In this document: positions 33,468 through 46,707 of the stretch, piece by piece
Layout: each line of letters begins with the position of its first letter
Numbering within the stretch: the first letter of the stretch is position 1
Assembly: GCF_028858725.1 (NCBI RefSeq)
Contig: NC_084790.1
Location: forward strand, 188,501-252,500
DNA from: Colius striatus
Taxonomy: Eukaryota > Chordata > Aves > Coliiformes > Coliidae
Direction: 5' to 3'
DNA length: 64,000 nucleotides
Position numbers and translations under genes: made by a program
The notes under the pieces: generated by a model
Database searches by the model: none
Seen by the model: the letters and a program-made list of their open reading frames with translations, nothing else
Told to the model about the DNA's origin: nothing

Positions 33468-35826
33468 AATCACAGGTGATACAAGGCTGCCTGCAAAGCT
33501 AAGGCACAAGCTTTTGGCACAAGCGTCCCTAAAACCTTGAGGTAGGAAAGAGGTGATTAAAGGAGAGGAGAAGGGAGAAATGGAAGGAAGGGAAAGACAC
33601 AAGAAATGCCATTTGCAAAGCAAAAGCGGGCAGCACACCTTGTGACACAGCACAAAGCTGAGTGCCTAAGAGAGGAGGGTGAACCTGAGGCTCTTTCACA
33701 GTACACTTTGGACTTGGAGAACAGAAGGAGAATTGCCCAGCAATGGCACACAGCATGGATCATCTGAGAGCGTGGAAGGCACGAGCTTTGTGAGAGCCCC
33801 TGTCCCTCAAACCGCAGCTCTCTGTTCTTTGATAAAAGAAGTTCTCATCATTCCATTTAAATTGCTCCCAAAATGACAAATCTGATTGACACTGTTGACA
33901 AATCAGACTGTCAGCTCACCCTGACACCCCACCATTTTCCCTTTGATCACAATATGTGATGGGACAAAACCCAAACCCTTGAAAACTTGCCCTGGGAAGG
34001 AAAGAACATAATTTCCTACTAAGCTCTGATCTCAGATGTGTTTTGCTGTTTATTTTTGGAGGGAGAAGACCAGCAAACTTGACAGTGCCCATAAGGAATG
34101 TCCAGCTGCCAGCAAGCTGTTCAGGGCTCTCAGGCTGCTGGAGGGGTGATGGGAGGGAGGAGGGAGGGTGGCTCCAGGAATGCTGCGGGGCTCTGGGAGG
34201 CCTGAGCGGTGTCTGACAGTGTAATAGACCCCCAGAGAAGCACCGAGTTTTATGCATAGCCTGCAGCTATTCACGAACTCAAAGCTCAAACATACACACA
34301 GAAAGGTTAGCTTTTAATGGATGGTAAATGTTTGGAGAGACCTTTGACCAGCTCTAATACTGCAGCTGACCGTTCAGAAGGTCTGTAATGAATGACCACG
34401 CATTAGGCTTGGCTGCTCACTTTAGAGAGCAATAACTGTCAAACCCTGCTGCTTAACCCCCAGCGAGGTGCCCTGCCTGTCAAGGGATAACTGAGCAGGT
34501 AGCAGGGCGGTTAGACTTGGTTTTGGATCGCACTTGTTCTGTCCAGAGCACTGTGCTGAGTTTGAGAAGATGCAAGAATACCTCTGGATGCCTCCAAAAA
34601 AAAAAAAGCTTTTGCCCTGATTTTTCAAAGCAAACGAGTTTCAGCTTTGTCTGCTCTGGACAGGGATAAGAAAGCAACTGAGTGTCTAGGACTTGGGATC
34701 CTGTCTTGGTCTTTCTGAGGAGGTCTGAAAAGGAGACACTTTGCTTTCCATATTCTTGGGCCAGTGACTGAGAGAGTCTTTATCCTTCAGCTTTCACAGT
34801 GTCCAGTTGTACAAAGCCCTGGGTATCCTGGGGATCATCCTGCTCCAGGGAAGGCTGGGCTGGAGATGTCCAAGGTTCTCCCTCCACCAGCACTGTTGTG
34901 ATTCCTGTGGTTCAGTTTCTCTGAGAGTTTCTTTGCCCTGAAGTTACACTCTTCTCCAAGCTGCCATCTTACACTCTTGCAAGGTTTTCCCCACACACCC
35001 ATATGAGGTCTCTGCCCAGTTGAGATCCTTGTTGCACAGCAGAATGTCACTTCAGTAATGAGGGGCTAGCAGTGTCCTCATCCCTCCCATACGCTGTCTC
35101 CGGGGCTTTGACCTTGGTCCTGCACTTCAGCCTTTCAGTCCAGCAGCCCTCCCACATGAGACTCTGCCTGGGTGTCACCAGAACTGCAGTGAGCAGAATC
35201 GAGTCTGCAGCATAGAAAAGAGGGAACTACTGCTTGAAACTGGCTTGGGGAGGATGCTAAACTTCAGCGTTAGAAGGTCGATGTTATTGTGAGAGTAAGG
35301 CCTGATGAGGCAATGAGCAAGGCAAGGTCCATGACAAGGACAGGGCCAAAGGTGTGTGAATGTCCAAAGTGGAAAGAAACATACAAGGCCCTGAGCTACA
35401 GATGGAGGGTTGTGGTGATGCACGGAGGCACTGACTTGCAGATCATGTGTGTGGAAGAGAGCAAGGAGGGACTGCTGAAAAGGCCTCCAGACTAGCCAAG
35501 GGAGGTCCAACAGAACACTGCTGCTGTTTGTGTGCTGATGGCACATCTGACATGAAATATGCTGGCACACAGAAAACCAATCAGCCCTATTTGAACAAAT
35601 CTGAACTGGCACGAGAAGCTGGCTGCAGCTCAGCACGTTGTGAGGCTGTGGCGTTTCTGCTGCAGCAGAAGCCCTCGAGTTAGATTTAGCCTATCACTGA
35701 ACTGCAGTTTTAAATCACAGCTTCCCAACGTGCTCTTTCCTTTCAGGAAAAAAACAAGCATCAAAGGGCTCTCTGAGGAGCTTCCCCTCTTGCTCCTTCC
35801 ATCTCATTCCTCAATTTGAGGAAATG

Positions 35827-35959
35827 CATTGTATGCTAATTTCAGCTCCCTTCTCTCAATTCCTTTCCTTTGGCTGATGCCTTTGGATACTGTTCCACTG
35901 CCAGTGCATATGCAAATGCCATTTTGTTTGTCTTGCCTTGGGACAATGAGCTCTTTGAA
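35827..35959. promoter_or_regulatory. Candidate enhancer: SOX, POU and TCF/LEF motif cluster
   Basis: Within 133 bases: CATTGTATGCTAAT (35827-35840, a SOX half directly joined to a POU octamer), ATGCAAAT octamer (35910-35917), ACAATG SOX core (35943-35948) and CTTTGAA TCF/LEF core (35953-35959). Another SOX site, ACAATGG, is at 36032-36038. The block is AT-rich with no ORF or repeat. Regulatory function is inferred. Confidence 0.3.
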
Positions 35960-37272
35960 ATGTAGATGTGGGATCTTCAATTTGTCTTGCTGACTAAGAA
36001 ATTACTTTCTCTTTAACTCTCACTGTTTGATACAATGGAAGGGCTCTGCTCTTGTCTCTCACTTTCATTGCCCACCATTTCACTCTCATTTAGACAAAGG
36101 GGAATATATTGCTTCTGGTCACTGTTTTTTGCTGAACTGCATCACAAATTATGTATTTTTAAACCCCATTCTAGTTCAATGCCTCAGCAGCAAGAGCTGC
36201 CTCCTCAGAATTACAGGACATGTGAACAGTTACTTATGCACAGCTAAGAGATGAACAGACTACACAGAGGCCTCCTGGTTTAGACATGAGGACACAGGAT
36301 AGCCAAGTCTGAATCAAGCCCAAGATCCTTCTAGCTCAGTGCTGTGACCCTGGCTGTGGCCAGGAGAAATCTCTAAGGAAGGTGAGCAGGAACAAGAAGG
36401 GTAGGGAATGAAGCCCAGTCAGTGAAGCACCAGACTCTTAAAAAGCAGGAGGTAGCTGGGACCTCCATAAATGCAGAGAGTCTGTGTTTGCAAAGAGCCA
36501 GTACAGAACACATGTCTGTCCCTGCTGACATCCCCTCATCCCTCATGAAATATCCCTGTGGAAGAGCTGTCTCTGAACCCAACACAGCCTGTGTGGTGTA
36601 CCGTGTGGTGCACGCTGCACAGCCCCCTCACACCATGAGACTGGATTCAGCCTTCTTTGAATTAACATGGTGAGAGCTGGCTGACTGCACTGAGGTTTCA
36701 CATCCTGCTGGCATATCACAAGAAGCTCTCACATCTTTCCTGATGTTTCTCAAGAGATAATTGTCCAGCTATTTGCCCTGCTGCGCTGGCCTGTCCACCC
36801 CGAGACACTTACCTTGGTCAGGTACCTCAGCAGGGTGGAAGTTAATGATGAGAAGCTCCTCTCTCAGCCACCATCTGAAGAATCAAGCACACAGCCCATC
36901 CTGTGACTTCCCCCTGATGGAACAATTCAGTCTCATCAAAAGCTGGTGGGTGACTCACAACCTCCAGTGACCTGGGGCTGCCAAACTGCTTTCTCTGCTT
37001 CTGCAGGTGCAGCATAGTGGGTGCTCAACTGGCTACACCTTGCCCTTCTCCACAGCTACCCTAACCACTGCAAATATCTCGTTTAGTTCCTAACATCACC
37101 TTTCCCAGGTGATTTCACCCCATCTGCCCATGACTATGAAATAGCCAGGGTGCAGTTGTGTATAACCCTTTCATCTGTTCACTCAAAGGAGACTCAGAAA
37201 ACCCAGCAGAGCTACTGAGAGTTCCCTCATTCCAGGCACAGATTTGCCCTTCCTGCAGTTTAATCTCTGTGC

Positions 37273-37291
37273 TTAATTAACAAACACCCAC
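37273..37291. promoter_or_regulatory. Candidate homeodomain-forkhead composite
   Basis: TTAATTAACAAACACCCAC fuses a TAATTA homeodomain core to AACAAACA (forkhead) and ACACCCAC (KLF/GLI-like), in a low-complexity-free AT-rich stretch. Motif evidence only. Confidence 0.2.
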
Positions 37292-38231
37292 ACCAGGGGC
37301 ATTTCACAATGAGCTTCTGGAAGTTGCCTAGGTAATTTGTGTTTGGACTCTTGGCTTTTAACCCCGCTCCCCTGTTCCTGTCCTGACTTGGCTCACGGCC
37401 TCAGTGTTGCCCCCATGGTCTGCCTGTGGCCCCCTGAGAGACAGACCCAAGCCTCAGTTCTTTGCTCTAGTGTTGCCTGGTTAGTTACCCCACATCATCC
37501 TGCTCTGTAGGCAGCTCCTCCTCACAAGAGCTGTGTGTGGGGATGTACACAGCCGAGTACCTCGAATCACACAGTGCATATTGGTCATCGCTGCTTGAGT
37601 CCCTCTCGTGAGCCTGACCAGAGGCTAGCAAAGGTCACAGGAGCAGATTTCCAGCACAAGTCAGGGCTGGGGAAACAAAAACTGCAACAGGAAACAGAAA
37701 AACCCCCAAAAAGTTGTTAAAATATAGCCCTAGATTCTTCCCAGAGACAGTGCAGGGAAAGTTCCCATCAGGCTGTGATCCTTATCTTCTAATTTCATGA
37801 TACCTTTGTTCATTGTTGCTCCCAGCTCTCTAGAATTTAAGGATGCTTGGAACACGTGCTTCAAAAGAAAAGGAAACATTCTGTATTTCACAGTGAAATT
37901 ACAAAATCTCTTAAACACACTTACAGGAATAGAAGCAGCCTTGTTGAAAGAATGAACTGCCAGGGCAATGAAGGGTGAAATGCAATAGGAAACTGACTTG
38001 ATAAAAGGATAATTCCAGTAAATGAATAACACTTGACTTGTATCACATGAAATATATAATGCTCAGTTTATAAGATGCAGCTGCAGCCCATGTTCCAAAA
38101 TGCTTTTCTGGCAATGGCAAACCTGGATGGGAGCCTGTTGAGAGGATGCTTTGTAGTCATTCTAGCTGAAGAGCATGAGGCCCCATGACAAAAGCAATCC
38201 TAGGTGATCAGCACAACTGAAAATTGCTGTG

Positions 38232-38247
38232 ATTAATGTCATTAATG
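38232..38247. promoter_or_regulatory. Candidate paired homeodomain site (ATTAATG repeat)
   Basis: ATTAATG occurs twice, 9 bases apart, followed by TAATCAGCA about 30 bases later. This resembles conserved developmental enhancers, but conservation cannot be judged here. Confidence 0.2.
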
Positions 38248-41200
38248 CCATTGGAAACATTGCCCCTAATCAGCAAAAGCAGAGACTGCACAGGTGGGAT
38301 TCACCTCTGTTCTGGAGCTGGAAAGTGAGGTGTCAAGTGTGAGTGAGTCACCATAGGCTCTGCTTATACTCAGTGAAGAAAAAGGGGCTCAGGGCAATTC
38401 ATTTAGTGCTTCTTGGAGAGCATTCATCCTTTGAGGGCCTGATTCTTCCACTCACCACAAACGCACACACAGTTATTAGCTTGGGTGGAGACACTGAATT
38501 TTTAGTGTAGGAAGCTCTGTCAAAGAGCCCTCATCATGTCAGGACTTCTAAGGAAATATTGTTGACTAAATGGCAAGTCTTGAAGCTGATTATCCTGGAA
38601 GTGGACAGGTTTTCATGCTTACCAGAAGGAATGGGGAGTTCCATCTTTCCCTCATGGCTGTGACTCTGACTTAGTACATTACTCTAGATGAACCTCCTCC
38701 TCTGCTCTTCTCTAGCTAATTACACAATCACATCATTGCACAATGATGGCTGTGAATTTGAGGCTCAAAGAAGAGCTGTGGACCCCAGAGAAGCAAAGGC
38801 CAGGGTCTGCAGGATGGCAATCAACCTGTACCACTTCCTGAGCCCACGAGGCTCCAGACAGCATCACCAAGTGCCAGGCATACTATCTTCCCACCTCCTT
38901 CAAGTGCCAAGCCTTCCAGTCAGCCTCTAAAACACAGCTACCAGTCACAACTCACAGATGCTCAAGCCAAGGTCCTGCAGTGAACCTACATGGCACGGTG
39001 CTGGCAAGTGAGAGGCACTCACCTGAGAACAGCTACCGCTCAGGCTGCACTGCTTGCACTCAGGCTGAAAGGGCTGAGCAAGGAGGAGGGAAGCTCTGTC
39101 CTTCCAGACCCTCTGAAGAAGTGGGTTTCTCTTTCCATATAGCCAACCTCTCTAAAACTCTTCCTCTATCTGCTCTGCTGGTGGCAGAAGCAGCTGGAGC
39201 CCTTCTGAGGTCAGATAGTGGAATTTTAGCTGGAGGCATTTTTTTGTCTCAACAGAGATGCCGCCAGTTTGTTCGGCTGAAAGATCTAAAGTGGGGGCCG
39301 CTGCAGCAGAAACCCACTTGCTTGGGCCAACCACTGCCCACCCACCCTGGAATCACTCCAACACACTCACTAGACCTCCCACCTCTTGTTTAATCTTTAA
39401 TGCAGCTCCAATTGCCGTGGGCTGGACACTGCAGCAGGGCAGGCAAGATAGGAGTGATGATTAGCTGCCTGACCCCGTGTGCTATGCTGGGCATTGGGAA
39501 ACGTGTGTCTAAGGGCTGACCCTCCGCCGATCCCGCCGTGTCCCCCGGGCAGGAGGAATCATTAGCAGCAGCTTGTGATGGAGGGGCATGCAATGCCTCT
39601 CATTCTGCTGGGTGTAGGTACAGGAAAAAGCCACAGGCAGAGCAGACCTGTCCTACCTGTTCTTGCTCCCCTGACTCTCAGTTGGGCTATTCTCTGGTAT
39701 CTAGTGTAAGATAGAATGGGGGAGGGATGACCAAGGGTGCCCTGGACATAGCCCCTTCAATACTTGCTGCGATCCTTTTCTTCCTGTGGTACCCGTCCTG
39801 TGCCAGAAAGAACCAGCTCTTCCATTAACGAGGCAAATATCCTATCTCCGACCTGTCTGCAAGTACCCTGACTCTGCCCAGGCACTACCCCTAGAAATAC
39901 CAGCTCTAAGTCTGGAGACAATGGCACTTCACTCCTTACCCAACCTGTAGCATCTGTGCTCAATTTTGCTGAAAGACTGCTAGAATGGAAATACAAACAG
40001 GGAGGAAATAGGATCGGGAGAGGCACTGGTCCCCACCAAACAGCAACTTCTCCAAAGCTGGAGCAATCTTAAGATCTCAGGTCAAACATCCTCATATATG
40101 ACCAAGGACAGGGTTGCTGCACATCTGTCAAAGTCACAGTAGTGTTTAGCTCAAAAGGATTCCCTACAGTTAGAGTTATCTGCTAGGAAGAAGTCAGTTC
40201 TAATAAATCCATCCTGAGAGTGGGACATCAGAAACCATTCTCACATCATCACCTCTGAAATCACCCGTTGACCTTGATTTTCACCTCGTGGCTTTCTCTT
40301 CTTCCCAGAACTGGGAAGAATTCTGTTTATGGGCACCTCCATTTCTCTTTGTGTATGCCCTACTTTGGTAGGAGCATCTTCAGTCGATCCCAGCACTGCA
40401 AAGGATACTTCTATGCCCCACCACAGTCTTTTTCAAATCCACATTTCACATTTTGTTCCTAGAAGACGTAACACTTTTCTGGTTTTTTAATCTCCTTTGA
40501 AGAATTACCAACTCATCAAATATTTACCAGTTAGAAATGAGCCTCCATTGCACAGAGGAGACAAGAGCATGAATACAGAGATATTAGTTTAAATCAGAGA
40601 CAGGTTTGCTGGGTAAGACATGGGTGTTCAGCCTAAGCCAATATCAAAACCTTGAACTGATAAGTGGAGCACTCATTGTTTGAGATAGCAAGGCAAACTG
40701 AAATGGAGTTAAGATCAACATCCGTCTTTTAGAGTGAACAGAGATCTAGAGGAGTAGCAGAGACAAGGAAAGACGGCACGATGTAAAAAGATGACTGCGG
40801 TACCAAAGAAAGAAATCTAATAGAATAAGGAGGAGGGAAATGAAAGTAAATGCCAGTAAATCCATGTTGCCAGCTTCAAGAAAGCTGTTAAGTCATAAAT
40901 CCCATGAGATATCTTCGGTGTGGGTGCTTCTTATGATGTGTGATTTACAAAGGACTGGCTCTGCCTCCAAGTTGAGACACGTGTGTTTTATAGATAAGTT
41001 TGCTGAGATGCAGGAGTTGCAGCTGATATTGTGAAGTCAGGACAGAAGAAAAGGCATTCCTCCAGTAGAAGTTAACCAGGACGTCTGTGAGTGGGAAGGA
41101 TCTTGTCCAGTCAGCCAGTCACGTGCATTTCTTCCCATCACAAATGCAGTGAGAAGCCAAGGTCTTGAATTGCTTAAAGCAGCTTCAGCTGGGCATTCAG

Positions 41201-43761
41201 TTTTGGCTTTGGTGATGTGTGGCGTTGAGGGGTTTTTTTCCCTAGCAGGACAAATAGAAGAATGAAAGAAATTGCCTAGATAACTGTAGAAACTCTTTCC
41301 TTGTTATCTCAGTTCAAGCCAGAGGCTTCTCTTATCTTTCCCACAATGCCACAATGTGCAGCTCCTCCAAGCTCTCTGTTCCCCCTAGACTCCCTCCCTA
41401 TATTTTTGCCTTTCAGTAAGTCCCAAGGAATCCAATAAAGACTCCTGCAGGAATTTGAAGCAACACATTCCTTTTCCATCATCATCTGCACTTTGAGCAA
41501 AACTCTTCTCTTATATATCTCTTCTGACAGAACATGAAACCACAAGTATTTTAAGCTGAGATGAAGAAAGTAGAGAGCTGTAATCCGAACTGACAGCAAC
41601 ATTATTGATCAGGGAAGAAGAGGCTGAGCAGAGCAGATTGCTCAGAGATCTAAGAAATGGCATCGTGTTGGGAGGAGGCTCCCAGGTAGTTCTGGGCACT
41701 GTGGATGGGCTGCAGAGCCTCTCGCCTGGAGGACAGCACATCAGTCCTCAAAGGCAAGAGTAGGAACAGAGATAGAAGACCACCCGGTGTTGAAGCACAC
41801 CCATTCCCAGCATCTGCTTTTCTTCAGAGCCTGGGCTGAGCGCAGTTGCTTTGATCAGATCCCTGGTGCGGGGGAAAAGCTGGGCAGGGGGTTTGTCTTT
41901 TTCAAAGCGCAAGGTTTTTACCAGCACAGGGCCCTGCTCCTAACACCCTTCTCCTGGGTCTAGTTATAGATCTGTGAGTCTTGCTGGTTTCAGTAGCAGG
42001 TTGTGCCATCACTGTATTGACTAGGCCCTGGTTCAGCTAGAAAGGGAGAGGAGGTATGCTGAGCTAGATACCTGCCTGGTGCACACCACAGTGAGAGGGA
42101 ATAAACACTGCAGCTGGAGGGGGAGTCCCTCTCTACACACCCATGCACTTTGATAAAACCCACTCCTAAATACTTTTTGCAGTTGGTGTAGAAATAAGGG
42201 AGGTGAGCTCAAAAAGTGCCTTCCTCTCTGCTGAGTTCCCAGACAAGGAGCTCGTGTGCAAGGATCTGCACAGTGTTTGCATGACATGGATGAGTTCTAA
42301 CCATGCTATTTGAACAAGCTTTGTCACACTATAATCCTGAGTATTCTTTAAACCTGGCTTCTGGTTTTAATTCCGCAAGATTATTTAGGTCTTCTGCAGG
42401 TTTTGCTGGTAACAGATTACACTAGTCCTGTCCTCATCCTGTTCTGAATGTGGCTGTGCCAGGAGCAAGCCCCTCTATGAACATCCCTATTACAGAATAA
42501 GTCCCTTGCTTTATCAGCCTCATTCATATTGATTCAGAATGGGATTTAAAAAACAGAACCCCTTCTGTCACTACATGAAATTAATGACTCTAGATATGAA
42601 TATATCCTTCATACCTAAAAAAGAGAAGCATTTCCTACTTAATTCATCAAAGAGGGAGATAAATGGCAGATGGGGAAGGGAGGTGCTCCCAAGAAGAGAT
42701 ATCTGTTTATTCTAATGGCAATGGGCAGTGTGAGTGAGCAGTTTGCAGCTGAAGCTGCACAGATTTGTGTTACACCTCATGTCAGCTTTTCCATCATTTT
42801 CTGGGTATCAATGAAACCAGTCCACAATTCAACAGGAACTTTTCCCCTCCTCCCCATAACTCCTCCAGTAGCCCAGGGTTTGTCAAACATCATTGCTAAT
42901 GTCTCCAAGCTTCCGAACCAGTTCCTTTCAGCTTCAAAGCTGCAATTTATTTGTCTCAGTCACTACAGAAGGACATGACATCTTGTGTGGAAACTAAAGG
43001 GATAGGAAGGAGGTAATTGTTGCAGTTCACAGAAAGGCGGATTCCCTCTTCCTTCTTCTCTTTCCCTCTTGCTAAGCCCCAGATGTTCTTAGATCAAGCT
43101 AAATTCTACCTCGACACAGAGGCAGACTGGGATGACATCACTCCTTCCTCTGGAATTCAGACTCGTACTCCCAAACTTCCCCAGGAAGGTGCATGTCCTG
43201 ACTTGCCAATGCTAATGGCAATTAATATTCATGTTAACATCTGGAGGCCTAGTATCAGCCTGGCCATCTTTGTACTGTGCTGCCTAAAAAGTAGTTGACA
43301 ACACTGAGGAGCTGCCCCCGATCACAGACACATCAACAGAAGAGCTGGGGAGGTGATGTTGGAGTGGTGCACGAGAGGAGAGGATGACTACACTGCTCTC
43401 CTAATGCAGAAACCTTTGCTTGGATGCTGGGAGCTGAGGGTGGGGTGTTAGCCTTGGGTTATCACTGTAAAAACAACCTACTATGACATGCTGCTGTCTG
43501 TCTTGCAGAAATCTCATTTGACCTTGGGCTATGAGCCACAGACTAAAACTCCTGTTCAAACCTGACCCAGCTTCTCCCACAGCCCGAGCGGGAAGAAACG
43601 TGAGACGTGATGCTGGCAGCTCTGGTTCCTGACGTGTGTCACCCTCCCCCTTCAGCAATTACCCCATCCTTTCCAGAGCAGGGGTGGGAGAGATGAGGAG
43701 CCCTCGGTCCTCTGCAACACCTGCATGGGCTGCGGCTCCCAGAGCCTCTGGGCACACCGGC

Positions 43762-43820
43762 TGAGCTGGAGAGCAGCTCTGACAGAGGGGTGAGCTGGAG
43801 AGCAGCTCAGCACAGAGGGG
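43762..43820. repeat. Tandem duplication, 2 x about 29 bp
   Basis: TGAGCTGGAGAGCAGCTC is present twice, each time followed by a similar CAGAGGGG ending. It is a local duplication with no coding meaning. Confidence 0.8.
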
Positions 43821-45146
43821 AAACATGTTCCAGGGGATTTTTTTTGTGTTTTTTCTAAATAAAAGTGTGCTGGTTTCAGGTGACCTCGGGGTGTTTTTGG
43901 ACAGCAGGGAGGGGATCAGTCTCTCCCTCTCCCAAATCACTCACACAACAGTCACAACCTGGATCAGCACACGCTGCTGATCTTTACTTCTCTGCCTTCC
44001 ATGCTGCTGGGCTTGTCCTGGAAAGCAGGCATCTGCTGGCAAATGTGGTTGGGAAAGGGTTTTCCACCTCATTTACACTTGTCTCCTGGCTTCTGCTCTC
44101 CCTGTGGGTCACTTGTGCCCATAGCTGGGTGATGCTACTGTTTTTTGCAGCTCTTTTTCCTTTCCTCCCTTTCCTTCTTTCCATTGCTAGACCTGCAGAA
44201 GTCAGAGAGAGGTGAAAGGATTAAATGCCAGAAGAACTTGCCTCAAAACTGAGAGAGAGGAAAATCAAAACAAGCCCTGATTCTGTACTGTAACTGAGAT
44301 ACATGAAGAGGGATAAGTACCTATGTGCATGTCCCAAGACCAGGTGGTTTTGTGATGGGAATCGGAGTCACTGTATGTGTCCTTCAACTTACATGCTGTT
44401 CACAGCTCTTCTCAGGACAAGCACAAGTCCAAAACCTGCAGAGAAGTGCCCTGCAGATGAGCATAAACCACAGCTGTAGCCACATAGGAAGCTGGGAGAC
44501 CAGCAACTGTTCTTCCTTTCTGCATCCACTGTCTTGTACCAGCATGGTTGAGCAGCTTGTTTACAGGGCATGGCTGGGTTTGGCCTTGCTTAGCCTGCTA
44601 ACCCCAGCCATGCCCCCATGCTCCCAAGGTATTTCTGCACTGGATCTTGCCTGGGGCAGTGCAATGCCATGAATAACTTTCTTACTAAAAGCAAGAGGGG
44701 ATGGAGAAAGGGACAAGGCAGGTGAGTTTTGGCAAGAGCAGCACAGAGAGAAGGATAAAGAATCTGAGCTGGATCAGGGATGGAGGAGGGAACAGAAACT
44801 GAATAAAAAGTGTGGCAAGGGACACTGGAGGAAAGCCAGCAAATGGGGTCAGGCAGCGGTCAAGAAGAAGCTGGTATGGAGGTAACTACAGGGCAGGGGT
44901 TTGTATCTCTACAGCAGGAAGGAGGGACCCGAGGTTCACAGCAGAGCCCTTCCAAGGGCCATCAGGTGACTCAGGACAATAACCGATTTAGTAGGTAGGA
45001 GGTGAGTCCAAGAAGACCTCCTTCTAGGGGTGTTTCAGCAGCACATGATGTTGTCTTGGTCACCTGCATCCTGTCCATACACAGTCCTTCACAGGAAACC
45101 TGGGAAAGACCCATGAACAGGCACCTGGAGCTGTGTGTGCGCAGCT

Positions 45147-45183
45147 GGGGCGTGGGGGGTGATTTGGGATGGGGGGTGAGGGG
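45147..45183 (+). other. Strong G-quadruplex motif
   Basis: Five G runs (4, 6, 3, 6 and 4 bases) are separated by loops of 3, 6, 2 and 3 bases, which exceeds the usual G3+N1-7 rule. It lies 6.3 kb downstream of the WNT9B stop codon. Confidence 0.7.
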
Positions 45184-46701
45184 AAACAACAAAGCTGTTA
45201 AGCAGAGTTTTGCACAGACATCTGAGATTTCTCCATATAAGCAGGGGTCTGTTGAGGTGCAAAGCAGCTGAAATGTGAGAACACAGATGCCTCTACAAAT
45301 GATACTGCACTTGACACTAAAGCCAGTGTCCTGTGGTTCAACACATGCTGGGCCTGGGATCTAGCATCTAATATCAATTCCCAGCTGCCTGTAGTGATAT
45401 AGGAAAGCAGCTGGCAGCAGAAAGAGCAAAGGTGAGAAAATTCAAGTGCCCTGCTGTACATTCAGTTAAAAGCATCCCTGTGGGTAGTGTATCTCGGTTC
45501 TGCAAGGTCTCTGAATCAAGGCCAGCAGCTGAGCAGTTTTAACATACTGTCCAGAAGGGACCTTTCCCATGTAGTCCTGGGACTCATTTCTGCATCCAAA
45601 ATGTTTTCACAAAAGATATTGACAACAATCTGTCAAAAAAGGGTATTTCCAGCATTTCCTATATCTGACTTGCAAACTACCCTCTGCTTTTTATGTCTGG
45701 GGCTTCCACGGCTCTCTCCTCATGCTGCCTGGCAGAGCGATGGCAGGGCTGGCTGGGAGCTGCCAGAGTGTCTGCCCCAAACCCAGCACATCTCCAAAAA
45801 CCAAAGAGGAGGCCTGCCCAGCCCCAGTGGTCCAGCTTTCCTCCATCCAGCAAGGCAGGGGATTTTCAGTGGGGCTGCACAAAAGAGCAAGCATCCTACG
45901 TGCCTCATTTGCTCAGAAGCTCTTTCCCATGACATTTTAATCCCACTGCCACAGTAACAGGCAGCACAAGAAGGCTTCATTGCACTCACCCAGCACATGC
46001 ACAACCCCTCCACTCTGTGTGTGCTCAGCAGGACTGAGAAAGCAAAACCCCTCACCTTACAATTAGCCCAGGAACAGATGATCTCAGGAAAACCACCTGC
46101 CTGCTAAGAGCTTGGTTGGCCCCTTGTGTGCCCAGGCTCTGTGCTGCCTGACCCTACTGAGGGAGGATGGCACATCTCACCCAGTTCTCCAACAATGCTC
46201 CCTTTCTTCTAGGGCTTTTCCCCCTCACAGTACCAGTTGAGGTTTCCATTTAGGCCCTGGACCTAACAGCTCTACTCTGGTGCCATGAAACAGCTGACAA
46301 GCAAAAGCAGGCTGCAAGGATATGCTTAAGGGCAACATATTGTGGCAGATTCCACCTGCAAATGACATGAAACTGCACACAAAGCAGCCAGGTACAGGAG
46401 CATCCAGTCTGTTGTGTTGCTATAGGAAATACACTGCTGACATGCTTTTGACGAGACTTGGCTCACTATTGTCACATCTCCTTAATACAAACACACCTGA
46501 GCTCAGCCCACCTGGGCAGCCCTCACTGTTGGGTGGGCAGAAATGGGGCAGACTGCCAGTCTTCTTCTGGAGAGGAGGCAGGTAAAGTAGAATTAAAGGA
46601 GTATCATCAGTGTGCCAATGGAGGAATGGAACTCTTCAAAACTACTCCCCAGGGATGCTCCTTTAAAGGCAGAAACATACATTCTTAGAAGACAACTGGT
46701 A

Positions 46702-46707
46702 TTTATT
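46702..46707 (-). terminator. WNT9B: Candidate poly(A) signal of WNT9B
   Basis: TTTATT on the plus strand reads AATAAA on the minus strand (CAATAAATACC). It is the first canonical signal downstream of the WNT9B stop codon. Confidence 0.3.

Larger units (their letters stand above)
25231..46690. other. Gene-poor interval between GOSR2 and WNT9B
   Basis: About 21 kb with no recognised protein gene, tRNA or clear transposon. It holds a few orphan ORFs (27326-27565; 32763-33467), AT-rich blocks with clustered homeodomain, SOX, POU, forkhead and TCF-type motifs, a G-quadruplex motif (45147-45183), and small simple repeats: CTGCC repeats at 25421-25440, a homopyrimidine run at 26393-26434 and a poly(A) run near 34597-34608. 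In mouse, DNA just downstream of Wnt9b is sensitive to insertion (the clf1 cleft-lip allele is an IAP insertion there), so regulatory content is plausible. Confidence 0.6.

Noticed and set aside
36311-36365. Possible ancient CR1/L3-like remnant
   Set aside because: The resemblance to a consensus is only by memory and too short and diverged to claim.
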